From Propionibacteriaceae bacterium (GTDB lineage: Bacteria > Actinomycetota > Actinomycetes > Propionibacteriales > Propionibacteriaceae): a stretch of 64,000 bases of DNA. The notes under the pieces were generated by a model, which was given only the letters and a program-made list of their open reading frames with translations, made no database searches and had not been told where the DNA came from. Positions within the stretch are counted from its first letter, which is position 1. Each line of letters opens with the position of its first letter. The position numbers were made by a program, and so were the translations under genes. Of this stretch, positions 16,117 through 25,522 are shown piece after piece. The stretch lies in NCBI GenBank assembly GCA_905372155.1, contig CAJPNZ010000004.1:1-64000 (forward strand), written 5' to 3'.

Positions 16117-18090
16117 GTGAACATCTATCAGGCGCTGAAGCGCGTGTTCGTCGGCCGCCGCCTGGCGAGCGCTCAGCTCGGAGAGACATTGCTCCCGAAG
16201 CGTCTCGCGTTGCCCGTGTTCGCCTCGGACGCCCTGAGCTCGGTTGCCTATGCGCCTGACGAGATCCTGATCACCCTATCCCTGGCCGGCATGACCGGGT
16301 ATCTGTTCTCGTGGCAGATCGGACTCGCGGTCGGGGTCGTGATCGCGGTGGTGGCGATGTCCTACCGGCAGACCGTCCGTGCCTATCCGACCGGTGGAGG
16401 GGACTACGAGGTCGCCGCATCAAATCTGGGCAGGCACGCAGGACTGACCGTGGCGTCGGCGCTGCTGGTCGACTACGTGCTGACGGTCGCCGTCTCGGTT
16501 TCCGCCGGTGTGCTCAACGCCAAGGCGATGCTTCCTGGGATAGACGGCTATGAGGTGCCCATCGCGGTCGGGGTGATTGTCGTCCTGGCACTGATGAACC
16601 TGCGGGGCGTCAGGGACTCCGGGGGGGTGCTGGCCTGGCCCACCTACGTCTTCATGTTCTCAATGCTCTTGATGCTCGCCATCGGATTCTTCCGGATCCT
16701 GGTCCTGGGGCATTCGCTGAAGAGCGAGACCTCTGACCTGACGGTGGTCGGTGCCCAGGGCGCCGACCAGGCCTTCGGGTGGGTGCTGGTCGCGATCATC
16801 ACTCGGGCCTTCTCGTCGGGCTGCGCCGCGCTGACCGGCGTGGAGGCCGTGGCCAACGGCGTGCCGTCGTTCCGCCCCCCCAAGAGCCGCAACGCCGCCT
16901 CGGTGCTCGGGTTGCTCGGGTTGATCGCTGTTACCATGCTCGTCGGGATCGTCCTGCTGGCCAACCTGACCCGCGTGCACCTGATCGACGAACTGACCGG
17001 AACCCACTACCTGAAGCCGGACGGCTCGACCATCCACACCGCGGCGGTGACCGTGACGGGACAGCTGGCGCGCACGGTCTTCGGCGACTGGTTCCTTCCC
17101 GGGTTCTACGTGGTCATCATCGCCACCCTGTCGATCCTGTTCCTGGCCGCGAACACCGCGTTCAACGGTTTCCCGAGCCTGGCCTCGATCCTTGCGAAGG
17201 ACGGTTACCTACCCCGACAGCTCCACACACGGGGGGACCGGTTGGCCTATTCCAACGGGATCGTGCTGCTGGCCGTGGCGGCCATCGTCCTCGTCTGGGG
17301 TTTCAGCGCCTCGGTGACTGCTTTGATCCAGCTCTACGTGGTCGGGGTGTTCATCTCCTTCACCGTCGGGCAGACCGGGATGGTGCTGCACTGGAACCGC
17401 GCGCTCCGCGTCGAGAAGGACCGGGGCGAACGGCGGCGCATGCAACGATCCCGCGTGGTGAACTTCCTCGGCGCGGGAATGACCGCCGTGGTGCTGGTGG
17501 TCGTGCTCATCTCCAAATTCACCCACGGCGCCTACCTCGCTCTGGTGGCCATGGGCTTGATGTACCTGCTGATGGTTCTGATTCGCAGGCACTACGACCA
17601 GGTCAGGGATGAGCTGGCCCTTCGGCCCGAATCCGACCGGGCACTGCCGAGCCGGGTCCGGGCGGTGGTGCTGGTGCAGCAGGTGAACCTGCCCACCGCG
17701 AAGGCCATCGCCTACGCAAAAGCATCCCGTGCCACCTCCCTGATGGGAGTGACGATCTCCGTCGACGACGAGGAGGCACGCGAACTCATGAAGGCGTGGC
17801 GGAAGGAGGATTTCGGGATCCCGCTGCGTGTGATCGCTTCCCCTTACCGGGAGATCACTCAGCCCTTCATCCGTTACGTGGCGGATCTTCGCACCGAGAA
17901 CCCCAGGGACGTGGTCGCCGTCTACATTCCCGACTACGTGGTGGGAAACTGGTGGGAACGACTGCTCCACAACCAGACCACCCTGCTGATCCGCACCAGG
18001 TTGCACTACATGAGTGGGGTGATGGTGATATCCGTGCCCTACCAGCTCAGCAGCTCGCGGCGCCGCGAGGCCAGACAGGGCATCAGATGA
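16117..18090 (+). CDS. APC-superfamily permease (Rv2690c-like)
   Basis: A 657-residue membrane protein. About 12 hydrophobic segments run from residue ~30 to ~490; the first half carries LPVFASDALSSVAYAPDEIL and YPTGGGDYEVAASNLGRHAG, typical of the APC family. The last ~160 residues are soluble and begin after RRHYDQVRDELALRPES. Proximity to two TrkA genes suggests a cation or K+ transport role, but that is context only. The start is GTG with no clear ribosome-binding site; TACCGT lies 8 bases upstream. It overlaps the TRAM methyltransferase gene by an ATGA. Confidence 0.83.
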   Translation: MNIYQALKRVFVGRRLASAQLGETLLPKRLALPVFASDALSSVAYAPDEILITLSLAGMTGYLFSWQIGLAVGVVIAVVAMSYRQTVRAYPTGGGDYEVAASNLGRHAGLTVASALLVDYVLTVAVSVSAGVLNAKAMLPGIDGYEVPIAVGVIVVLALMNLRGVRDSGGVLAWPTYVFMFSMLLMLAIGFFRILVLGHSLKSETSDLTVVGAQGADQAFGWVLVAIITRAFSSGCAALTGVEAVANGVPSFRPPKSRNAASVLGLLGLIAVTMLVGIVLLANLTRVHLIDELTGTHYLKPDGSTIHTAAVTVTGQLARTVFGDWFLPGFYVVIIATLSILFLAANTAFNGFPSLASILAKDGYLPRQLHTRGDRLAYSNGIVLLAVAAIVLVWGFSASVTALIQLYVVGVFISFTVGQTGMVLHWNRALRVEKDRGERRRMQRSRVVNFLGAGMTAVVLVVVLISKFTHGAYLALVAMGLMYLLMVLIRRHYDQVRDELALRPESDRALPSRVRAVVLVQQVNLPTAKAIAYAKASRATSLMGVTISVDDEEARELMKAWRKEDFGIPLRVIASPYREITQPFIRYVADLRTENPRDVVAVYIPDYVVGNWWERLLHNQTTLLIRTRLHYMSGVMVISVPYQLSSSRRREARQGIR

Positions 18091-19229
18091 TCGAGGTCGA
18101 ACTCGAACGGGTGGCCCACGGTGGTGTGGTTGTGGGGCGCTTCGACGGCAAGGTGATCTTCGTCACGGGAGGGCTGCCCGGGGAGCGGGTGGTCGTCGAG
18201 ATCACCGAGAAGGGCAGCCGGTTCGACCGGGGACGCGTGATCCGGGTTCTCAAGGCCTCCCCGGGACGGGTGGAGCCCCAGTGCCCGATCGCTGGGGAAT
18301 GCGGTGGCTGCGACTGGCAGCACGCCAGTCCCGAGCTCCAGCTCGACCTCAAGACGGCCGTCATCGCGGAGCAGCTGTCCCGATTGGCGGGAATCACCTG
18401 GCCCGGGCGGGTGGAGGCCGTCCAGCCGACGGTCAACTGGCGCACTCGGATGAGGTACTCGGTCAGCGATGGTCGCGTGGGGCTGCGCGGTCGGCGATCG
18501 CACGAGGTTGTGCCACTGCCTGAGACGGGATGCCTCGCCGCTGCACCCGGCCTGTTCCCGTCTCAGTTGAACGAACTCGCGGAAGGAGCGGAATCGCTCA
18601 GCGTGGTTCGCGCGGCGAACAGGGTCAGCGTGCTCGCCGACGGAAAACTCCTGATCGGCCCATCCCGGGTCCGCGAGAAGGCAGGAAGATTCTCTTTCCA
18701 GGTGGCGGCCTCCGGTTTCTGGCAGGTGCATCCCAAGGCGGCCGAAATCCTGCTCGACGCCGTCATGGAAGGGCTCAGGCCGAAACCGGGGGATCTGGCG
18801 CTCGACCTCTACTGCGGCTCCGGTCTGTTTGCCGCCGGACTGGACCACGCCGGGGCCGAGGTTTTCGGGGTGGAACTGGACCGGGAGGCCGTTGCGAACG
18901 CCCGTGCCAACGTGCCCCGGGGGCGTTTTTTGGCGCTGCCGTTGGCGAAGGCGCTGCGGCGGCTTCCCCCTGAGGTCGACCTGATCGTCCTCGATCCACC
19001 TCGCCGGGGCGCGGGAGCCGCCGTGGTGGCTCGAGTAGCGGATCTTGCTCCCCGCGCCATCGCCCACGTGGCCTGCGATCCGGCCAGTCTGGCGAGGGAC
19101 TTGGCAGATTTCGCTACCCGGGGCTATGAAGCGCGCCAGATTCGTGCCTTCGACCTGTTCCCGATGACTCACCATGTGGAGTGCGTGGCCATCCTGCGGC
19201 CCTCCGTGAAATCCTGGGGCACTCACTGA
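18087..19229 (+). CDS. TRAM-domain class I SAM-dependent RNA uracil-C5 methyltransferase
   Basis: A 380-residue protein of the RlmD/TrmA group that methylates C5 of uracil in rRNA or tRNA. Residues 1-55 form a TRAM domain (VELERVAHGGVVVGRFDGKV). CPIAGECGGCDWQH supplies the cysteines of a [4Fe-4S] cluster. The SAM site is DLYCGSGLFAAGL, VLDPPRRGAG follows, and HVACDPASLARDL contains the catalytic cysteine. Which RNA is modified is not deducible. Pairing with the APC permease matches Rv2689c-Rv2690c. The ATG at 18087 is fixed by the 4-base overlap with the permease stop. Confidence 0.88.
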   Translation: MIEVELERVAHGGVVVGRFDGKVIFVTGGLPGERVVVEITEKGSRFDRGRVIRVLKASPGRVEPQCPIAGECGGCDWQHASPELQLDLKTAVIAEQLSRLAGITWPGRVEAVQPTVNWRTRMRYSVSDGRVGLRGRRSHEVVPLPETGCLAAAPGLFPSQLNELAEGAESLSVVRAANRVSVLADGKLLIGPSRVREKAGRFSFQVAASGFWQVHPKAAEILLDAVMEGLRPKPGDLALDLYCGSGLFAAGLDHAGAEVFGVELDREAVANARANVPRGRFLALPLAKALRRLPPEVDLIVLDPPRRGAGAAVVARVADLAPRAIAHVACDPASLARDLADFATRGYEARQIRAFDLFPMTHHVECVAILRPSVKSWGTH

Positions 19230-19255
19230 ATTTTTGTGGACAGGGCGTCGCCGTG

Positions 19256-19275
19256 ATATCTTGACATCAAGATAT
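19256..19275. promoter_or_regulatory. Perfect 20-bp palindrome upstream of acnA
   Basis: ATATCTTGACATCAAGATAT has two exact 9-base arms around CA. The central TTGACA (19261-19266) is a consensus -35 hexamer, so a protein bound here would block RNA polymerase. It lies 27 bp before the acnA ATG. No convincing -10 was found at the right spacing. Confidence 0.65.
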
Positions 19276-19302
19276 GTGGCGTGATGTGAGTCAAGGAGAG
19301 CG

Positions 19303-21978
19303 ATGAGTGTCAACAGTTTCGGGGCCAGGTCATCCCTCGATGTGGATGGCACCGCCTACGAGATCTTCCGAATCGATGCGGTTACGGGACACGACAGGCT
19401 GCCCTACAGCCTGAAGATCCTGCTCGAGAACCTGCTGCGCACGGAGGACGGCGTCAACATCACCGCCGACGACATCCGTGCGCTCGGGAGCTGGGATGCA
19501 GGGGCCGAGCCGAGCCATGAGATTCAGTTCACTCCCGCCCGTGTCGTCATGCAGGACTTCACGGGTGTGCCCTGCGTGGTGGACCTCGCGACCATGCGGG
19601 AGGCCGTTGCGACTCTCGGTGGGGACCCCGCCAAGGTGAATCCGCTGGCCCCGGCGGAAATGGTCATTGACCATTCCGTCATAGCCGAGGTGTTCGGAAC
19701 CCCGGACGCGTTCGCCCGGAACACCGAGATCGAATACCGACGCAACCGTGAGCGCTACCAGTTCCTGCGCTGGGGCCAGACCGCCTTCGACGATTTCAAG
19801 GTGGTTCCCCCGGGAACCGGCATAGTCCATCAGGTCAACATCGAGCATCTGTCCCGGGTCGTCTTCCCGCGAGTCGTCGACGGCGTTCTCCAGGCCTATC
19901 CCGACACATGCGTCGGCACCGATTCCCACACCACCATGGTCAACGGCCTGGGTGTGGTCGGCTGGGGGGTCGGTGGTATTGAGGCCGAGGCCGCCATGCT
20001 GGGGCAGCCGGTCTCCATGCTCATCCCACGGGTGGTCGGGTTCAAGTTGACCGGCCGGCTCCCCGAGGGAACCACCTCCACCGATCTGGTGCTGACCATC
20101 ACCGAGATGCTGCGTCAGCACCAGGTGGTGGGGAAATTCGTGGAGTTCTACGGCGAGGGGGTCTCCCAGGTGCCGCTGGCCAATCGCGCCACCATCGGGA
20201 ACATGAGCCCCGAGTACGGTTCCACGATCGCAGTGTTCCCGATCGACGGAAAAACCATCGACTACCTGCGTCTGACCGGGCGAGACGAGGCCCAGATCGC
20301 CCTCGTGGAGGCCTACGCCAGGACCCAGGGACTGTGGCACGAGGACGATCGCGAACCCGTCTACTCCGAGTACATCGAACTCGACCTCGGCACCGTGGTG
20401 CCGTCCATCGCCGGGCCGAAACGTCCCCAGGACCGCATCCTGCTCACCCGCTCCCGCGACAGCTTCCGCGAGGTACTCCCCACCTACACGGACACCCCCG
20501 AACTTTCGGTGCCCGTGACGCTCGCGGACGGCACGTCCTTCGAGCTCAGGAACGGCGCCGTCGCTGTCGCCTCCATCACATCCTGCACCAACACCTCCAA
20601 CCCGTCCGTGATGCTGGGCGCGGCCCTGGTGGCGAAGAAGGCCGTCGAGCGGGGAATGACCCGTAAACCCTGGGTCAAGACGTCGCTGGCGCCCGGCTCC
20701 CAGGTGGTCACCGACTACTACACCAGGTCCGGGCTCGGAGGCTACCTGGACGCGATCGGGTTCAACCTCGTCGGCTACGGCTGTGTGACCTGCATCGGCA
20801 ACACCGGTCCCCTGATTCCCGAGGTTTCCGCCGCCGTGAACGAACACGATCTGGCCGTGACGGCGGTGCTTTCAGGCAACCGGAACTTCGAGGGCCGGAT
20901 CAGCCCAGACGTGAAGATGAACTACCTCGCCAGTCCGATGCTGGTCATCATCTACGCCCTGGCGGGTACCATGGACATCGACCTGTTCAACGACCCCATC
21001 GGCCAGGACCGTGACGGGAACGACGTGTTCATGCGGGACCTGTGGCCCACCCAGGCCGAGATCGAGGAGGCCATCAGTTCGTCCATCAGTTCCGAGATGT
21101 TCTTGTCCCGCTACACAGATGTGTTCGCTGGGGATGAGCGCTGGCGTTCGCTGCCCACCCCGGGTGGAGCGGTCTTCGAATGGGATGAGGAATCCACCTA
21201 CGTTCGCAGGGCCCCCTACTTCGACGGAATGCCCGACGAGCCCATCGCGGTCAGGGACATCGAGGGTGCGCGGGTACTGCTGAAACTGGGGGATTCCGTC
21301 ACCACCGATCACATCTCCCCGGCAGGAAGCATCAAGGTCGACTCCCCGGCAGGTGTGTACCTTGCCTCCCGCGGGGTTGGTCATCGTGACTTCAACTCCT
21401 ACGGTTCCCGGCGCGGGAATCACGAGATCATGATCCGGGGAACCTTCGCCAACATCCGGCTTCGAAACCAAGTGGCACCCGGAACCGAAGGCGGTTTCAC
21501 CCGCGACTTCACCCTTCCCGGGGCCCCGGTGAGAACCGTGTACGACGCGGCCCAGAACTACGCGGCCGCAGGGGTTCCGCTGGTGATCCTGGCGGGCAAG
21601 GAGTACGGGTCCGGATCCTCCCGGGACTGGGCGGCCAAGGGCACGGCCCTGCTCGGGGTGAAGGCCGTGGTCGCGGAGAGCTACGAGCGGATCCACCGCT
21701 CCAACCTGATCGGGATGGGGGTCCTTCCGCTCCAGTTTCCCGAAGGGCTCTCGGCCGACTTCCTCGGCCTGACGGGGGAGGAGATCTTCGCCGTCTCCGG
21801 CATCACCGACCTGAACTCCGGTACCACCCCGCGCACGGTCAGGATCACCGCCACCCGGCCCGATGGCACGGCGACGGGATTCGACGCGATCGTGCGAATC
21901 GATACCCCGGGGGAACGTGCCTACTATCTCAACGGCGGCATCATGCCCTACGTACTGCGCAACCTGGCGAAAGCCTGA
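19303..21978 (+). CDS. acnA: Aconitate hydratase
   Basis: The 891-residue TCA-cycle enzyme that isomerises citrate to isocitrate. The [4Fe-4S] ligands are Cys428 (SITSCTNTSNPS), Cys494 and Cys497 (GYGCVTCIGNTG). The C-terminal swivel domain shows GKEYGSGSSRDWAAKGTALL. Length and the QDFTGVP motif fit the AcnA/IRP1 type. An AAGGAGAG precedes the ATG. The gene is monocistronic: a palindrome sits in its promoter region and a hairpin follows the stop. Confidence 0.96.
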   Translation: MSVNSFGARSSLDVDGTAYEIFRIDAVTGHDRLPYSLKILLENLLRTEDGVNITADDIRALGSWDAGAEPSHEIQFTPARVVMQDFTGVPCVVDLATMREAVATLGGDPAKVNPLAPAEMVIDHSVIAEVFGTPDAFARNTEIEYRRNRERYQFLRWGQTAFDDFKVVPPGTGIVHQVNIEHLSRVVFPRVVDGVLQAYPDTCVGTDSHTTMVNGLGVVGWGVGGIEAEAAMLGQPVSMLIPRVVGFKLTGRLPEGTTSTDLVLTITEMLRQHQVVGKFVEFYGEGVSQVPLANRATIGNMSPEYGSTIAVFPIDGKTIDYLRLTGRDEAQIALVEAYARTQGLWHEDDREPVYSEYIELDLGTVVPSIAGPKRPQDRILLTRSRDSFREVLPTYTDTPELSVPVTLADGTSFELRNGAVAVASITSCTNTSNPSVMLGAALVAKKAVERGMTRKPWVKTSLAPGSQVVTDYYTRSGLGGYLDAIGFNLVGYGCVTCIGNTGPLIPEVSAAVNEHDLAVTAVLSGNRNFEGRISPDVKMNYLASPMLVIIYALAGTMDIDLFNDPIGQDRDGNDVFMRDLWPTQAEIEEAISSSISSEMFLSRYTDVFAGDERWRSLPTPGGAVFEWDEESTYVRRAPYFDGMPDEPIAVRDIEGARVLLKLGDSVTTDHISPAGSIKVDSPAGVYLASRGVGHRDFNSYGSRRGNHEIMIRGTFANIRLRNQVAPGTEGGFTRDFTLPGAPVRTVYDAAQNYAAAGVPLVILAGKEYGSGSSRDWAAKGTALLGVKAVVAESYERIHRSNLIGMGVLPLQFPEGLSADFLGLTGEEIFAVSGITDLNSGTTPRTVRITATRPDGTATGFDAIVRIDTPGERAYYLNGGIMPYVLRNLAKA

Positions 21979-21990
21979 CGACGGCCCCAG

Positions 21991-22031
21991 GGACCCCTGC
22001 GAGCCCTCACCGAACGGTCTCGCAGGGGTCC
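21991..22031 (+). terminator. acnA terminator
   Basis: GGACCCCTGCGAG (21991-22003) and CTCGCAGGGGTCC (22019-22031) are perfect 13-base arms around a 15-base loop, starting 13 bases after the acnA stop. There is no T-run, which is common for terminators in high-GC actinobacteria. Confidence 0.7.
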
Positions 22032-22184
22032 TGTCGCTCCCGGTCGCAGTGGTTCAAGGCCTTGTCGAAGCGGAAAACAGGGGGGGTGCCTGCGCACGCT
22101 GATCCGAACCGTACTACTGTCGGTGTCAGGCAAACGCATGGATGCCCGAGGTGGGGCAGCCAAACAATTACGAAGGAGTAACAC

Positions 22185-23309
22185 ATGCGTATCGCAGTCC
22201 CGACCGAGGTCAAGAACAACGAGTTCCGGGTCGCCATCACCCCTGTTGGTGTCCACGAGCTCGTCAGGAGGGGCCACGAGGTCTACATCCAGAAGGGTGC
22301 GGGCGTCGGTTCCTCGATCTCGGATGAGGAATATGTCGCGCAGGGTGCGAAGATCGTCAGCAACGCCGCCGACACCTGGGAGGTTGGCGAGATGGTGATC
22401 AAGGTGAAGGAGCCGATCTCCAGCGAGTACCAGTACCTGCGTGAGGACCTGACCCTGTTCACCTACCTTCACCTCGCGGCCGATCGTCCCCAGACCGATG
22501 CTCTGCTCAAGGCGGGCACCACGGCGATCGCCTACGAGACCGTTCAGCTGCCCTCCGGTGCGCTGCCGCTTCTCTACCCCATGTCCGAGATCGCAGGCTC
22601 CCTGGCCCCCCAGGTCGGTGCCCACGCCCTCATGAAGGCCCAGGGCGGGCGCGGCGTCCTCATGGGCTGCATCGGTGGCGTTCCCAGCGCCAAGGTCGTA
22701 GTCCTCGGTGGTGGTGTCGCAGGCCAGAACGCGGCCAATATCGCCATGGGTCTCGGTGCGGACGTCACGGTTCTCGACACCGACCTCGACAAGCTGCGCA
22801 ACACCTTCTGGAGGTTCCACAACCAGGTACACGGTGTCGTGAGCTCCGCCCTCACCGTGCGCGAGCACGTCCTCCAGGCCGATCTGGTGGTCGGCACGGT
22901 GCTCATCCCCGGCGCCAAGGCTCCGAAGCTCGTCACCAACGACATGGTCGCCGAGATGAAGCCCGGATCGGTGCTGGTGGATGTCGCCATCGACCAGGGT
23001 GGCTGCTTCGAGGACTCCCACCCGACCACCCACGACGAGCCGACCTTCCCCGTCCACAACTCGCAGTTCTACTGCGTGGCGAACATGCCGGGCGCGGTGC
23101 CGAACACCTCCACCTGGGCGCTCACGAATGCCACTCTTCCCTATGCGGTCCAGCTCGCCGACAAGGGTGCGGCCCAGGCGCTGAAGGACAACCCCGCGCT
23201 GGCCAAGGGCCTCAACACGGTCAAGGGCAACCTGACCTTCTCGGGCGTTTCCGAGGCGTTCAATCTGCCGCTGATGTCCCTGACGGAAGCGCTGGATCAT
23301 GTCGGATGA
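22185..23309 (+). CDS. ald: Alanine dehydrogenase
   Basis: A 374-residue enzyme that converts L-alanine to pyruvate and ammonia with NAD+. The N-terminal MRIAVPTEVKNNEFRVAITP, the TYLHLAADRP loop with the catalytic histidine, and the dinucleotide-binding VVVLGGGVAGQNAANIAMGLG are all present, with full family length. AAGGAGT lies 7 bases before the ATG. It overlaps the amino-acid permease gene by 11 bases, which suggests an alanine uptake-and-catabolism operon. The preceding gap (22032-22184) holds only the presumed promoter. Confidence 0.95.
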   Translation: MRIAVPTEVKNNEFRVAITPVGVHELVRRGHEVYIQKGAGVGSSISDEEYVAQGAKIVSNAADTWEVGEMVIKVKEPISSEYQYLREDLTLFTYLHLAADRPQTDALLKAGTTAIAYETVQLPSGALPLLYPMSEIAGSLAPQVGAHALMKAQGGRGVLMGCIGGVPSAKVVVLGGGVAGQNAANIAMGLGADVTVLDTDLDKLRNTFWRFHNQVHGVVSSALTVREHVLQADLVVGTVLIPGAKAPKLVTNDMVAEMKPGSVLVDVAIDQGGCFEDSHPTTHDEPTFPVHNSQFYCVANMPGAVPNTSTWALTNATLPYAVQLADKGAAQALKDNPALAKGLNTVKGNLTFSGVSEAFNLPLMSLTEALDHVG

Positions 23310-24783
23310 ACCTGCCGCATCAACGCAGGCCGCCGATGGGCAAGAGCATCTACAGCGGAATCTGAAGAACCGCCACATCCAGCTCATCGCCATCGGCGGC
23401 GCCATCGGAACGGGCCTTTTCATGGGCTCGGGCAAGACCATCAGCCTAGCCGGACCATCTCTCCTGCTGATCTACGTGATCATTGGAACGATGCTCTTCT
23501 TCGTGATGAGGGCCATGGGCGAGCTCCTGCTGCACAATCTCGAGTACAAGTCCTTCCAGGACTTCGCCAGGGACATGCTCGGTCCTTGGGCGGGATTCTT
23601 CGCGGGATGGACCTACTGGGTCCTATGGGTGGTGACCGCGTCTGCCGAGATCATCGCCATCGCCGGGTACTTTGATTTCTGGATTCATCCGGATCAAACT
23701 GACGCGCAGCAGCAGGACCTGACGCTGGCAATGATCTGTACGTTCGTATTGCTGATGGCTCTGCTCGGATGCAACCTGTTGACGGTGAAGCTGTTCGGTG
23801 AGATCGAGTTCTGGTTCGCCCTGATCAAGATCGTCGCCATCCTACTGCTGATCGCGGTCGGTATCTGGATGATCATCACGCAATTCCAGTACTCGACGGG
23901 AGATGGTGTCGCAACTGCATCCGTGGCCCATCTCTGGGATCACGGTGGGTTCTTCCCGACCGGTACCGAAGGCTTCCTGGCGGGCTTCCAGATCGCCGTC
24001 TTCGCTTTCATCGGTATCGAGCTGATCGGAACGGCGGCAGCAGAGACCTCCGATCCGAACAAGACCCTGCCGAAAGCGATCAACGCAATTCCGGTTCGGA
24101 TCGTGATCTTCTACGTGCTGTCCCTGGCGGTGATCATGTCGGTCACGCCGTGGGAGAACTATGTGAAGGATCCGAGCTCACCGTTCGTGGGTCTGTTCAG
24201 GCTCATCGGGATCACGGCGGCAGCGGGAGTGATGAACTTCGTGGTGCTGACCTCCGCATCGTCGAGTTCGAACTCGGGGATCTTCTCCACCTCCCGCATG
24301 CTGTATGGGCTGTCCTTGGCCAAACAGGCTCCGGAATCGTTCGGTCACCTGTCAAAGCGCAAGGTGCCGGCAAAGGCGCTTCTGCTGTCGGTGGCGTGCA
24401 CACTCATTGCTTTCCCGGTTCTCATGCTGGGGAAGAACGTGGTGAACGCGTTCGTCGCGGTCTCCTCAGTTTCCGTTGGGCTCGTGCTGTTCATGTGGTC
24501 GCTGATCCTGGTGTGTTACATCCGGTACAGGAAACTGCACCCCGAGGCCCACAAGAACGCGGCATTCAAGATGCCTGGCGCATCCTTTATGCCGTGGGTG
24601 GTTCTGGTGTTCTTCGTTTTCATTCTCGGGCTGCTGTTGTGGTTCGATGACACAAGGATCCCGGTGTCGCTGACATTCCCATGGTTCATTGGGCTCACGA
24701 TTGCATGGTTCATCAGGCGGAGAAAGCGCGGAGGTATTCCTCGGTCGCCTATGCCGCATCTTGACAGCCAAAATCCTTCCTGA
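23299..24783 (+). CDS. cycA: APC-family amino-acid permease (CycA-like)
   Basis: A 494-residue permease with 12 predicted membrane segments. RNLKNRHIQLIAIGGAIGTG at the N-terminus and GELLLHNLEYKSFQDFARD define the bacterial amino-acid/H+ symporter (AAT) group containing CycA, AroP and GabP. Its overlap with alanine dehydrogenase favours D-/L-alanine, glycine or serine as substrate, hence the CycA name; the specificity is an inference from context. A strong hairpin follows the stop. Confidence 0.82.
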   Translation: MSDEPAASTQAADGQEHLQRNLKNRHIQLIAIGGAIGTGLFMGSGKTISLAGPSLLLIYVIIGTMLFFVMRAMGELLLHNLEYKSFQDFARDMLGPWAGFFAGWTYWVLWVVTASAEIIAIAGYFDFWIHPDQTDAQQQDLTLAMICTFVLLMALLGCNLLTVKLFGEIEFWFALIKIVAILLLIAVGIWMIITQFQYSTGDGVATASVAHLWDHGGFFPTGTEGFLAGFQIAVFAFIGIELIGTAAAETSDPNKTLPKAINAIPVRIVIFYVLSLAVIMSVTPWENYVKDPSSPFVGLFRLIGITAAAGVMNFVVLTSASSSSNSGIFSTSRMLYGLSLAKQAPESFGHLSKRKVPAKALLLSVACTLIAFPVLMLGKNVVNAFVAVSSVSVGLVLFMWSLILVCYIRYRKLHPEAHKNAAFKMPGASFMPWVVLVFFVFILGLLLWFDDTRIPVSLTFPWFIGLTIAWFIRRRKRGGIPRSPMPHLDSQNPS

Positions 24784-24788
24784 AAACC

Positions 24789-24828
24789 GAATAGGTGGGG
24801 CGTGGGGAAACCCGCTCCCCACCTATTC
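24789..24828 (+). terminator. ald-cycA terminator
   Basis: GAATAGGTGGGG (24789-24800) and CCCCACCTATTC (24817-24828) form a 12-bp stem beginning 6 bases after the permease stop. The loop itself can pair GGG with CCC. Confidence 0.75.
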
Positions 24829-24927
24829 TTCGCGTGAGAAAACGGTCCGCGGCTCTGGATCCTGGCCCCTCCGAGAAAGTCAGCATCTCGTGGTGAAAAT
24901 TGCGAGGACATCCCGCCTGACCGGCTT

Positions 24928-25398
24928 TCAGGGATTCTTTGTGCGGGAAGCCCGCCCGGCACCTCCAGGAAGAGCGGCCTCCATGCGCCGCAGCTTCCTC
25001 AGTCCTGCGAGCACCGTGGTCCGGTTCTTCGCCCAGATGATCCAGGCGGGCAGCCGGTGGCAGAGCTCCAAATACATCCAGGAACATCAGTGAACCACAG
25101 GAACAGGCGGGCACCGGAACCCGCGTCTCTGCCGGACCACATGGGAGCGGACTTCCTTTTTCCGCGCTCCGCAGACGCCGCACCGGAACCACAACACGGT
25201 CCAGGCCGGTTTCACGGCCACGGGCCGGTCAGCCTCCCATTTCCGGCAGCAGGTGCATCAACGACCCGGTCTGGCTCCCTCGCGTGTCCAGGTGCAACTG
25301 GTGCACACGACACGGTTTCAGCACATGGTCGGTCCGGAGCACTCGGGACAGGTCCCCCGGACGTTGACGCGGGGCACGGTCCGGAGCGTTTCGTCAAT
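24928..25398 (-). pseudogene. Decayed Cys/Trp-rich zinc-ribbon gene with three in-frame TGA codons
   Basis: A single frame runs on the minus strand from about 25398 to the TGA at 24930-24928, ~157 codons, interrupted only by TGA at 25320-25318, 25260-25258 and 25089-25087. Third codon positions are about 80% G+C against 50-60% at positions 1 and 2, the coding signature of this genome, and it continues across all three stops. The product has one zinc ribbon, TCPECSGPTMC to VVCTSC, then CTCCRKWEADRP and FRCGVCGARKKEV, and ends WIIWAKNRTTVLAGLRKLRR. There is no frameshift. The likely start is an ATT at 25398 (ATG lost?), 8 bases after TACACT, or the GTG at 25377. I do not recognise the family. 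Decay by TGG/TGC to TGA is the default reading; UGA recoding is possible. Confidence 0.55.
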
Positions 25399-25509
25399 GG
25401 TTGGGGAGTGTATCGCCTTGGATTTCCGAGGGGCCGTTCCGCAGGGAAGAGGCGAACACGCGGCCCGGAACGGTAACACTACAAGGTGTCTGTTCCTTGG
25501 GAGAACCTC

Positions 25510-25515
25510 TACACT
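25510..25515 (+). promoter_or_regulatory. Putative -10 element of dxs, leaderless
   Basis: TACACT, then 7 bases, then the ATG of dxs at 25523. No Shine-Dalgarno is present between them. The 124 bp between the decayed minus-strand gene and dxs hold the two divergent promoters and nothing else I can see. Confidence 0.45.
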
Positions 25516-25522
25516 GTCCGCT

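Noticed and set aside
25057..25476. A 139-codon plus-strand frame between cycA and dxs
   Set aside because: It has Pro/Gly/His/Arg-rich composition without motifs; the coding periodicity in this region belongs to the minus-strand frame instead.
25253..25522. Long N-terminal extension of Dxs
   Set aside because: The family N-terminus begins at the ATG 25523, and the extension overlaps the decayed minus-strand gene and the -10 element.
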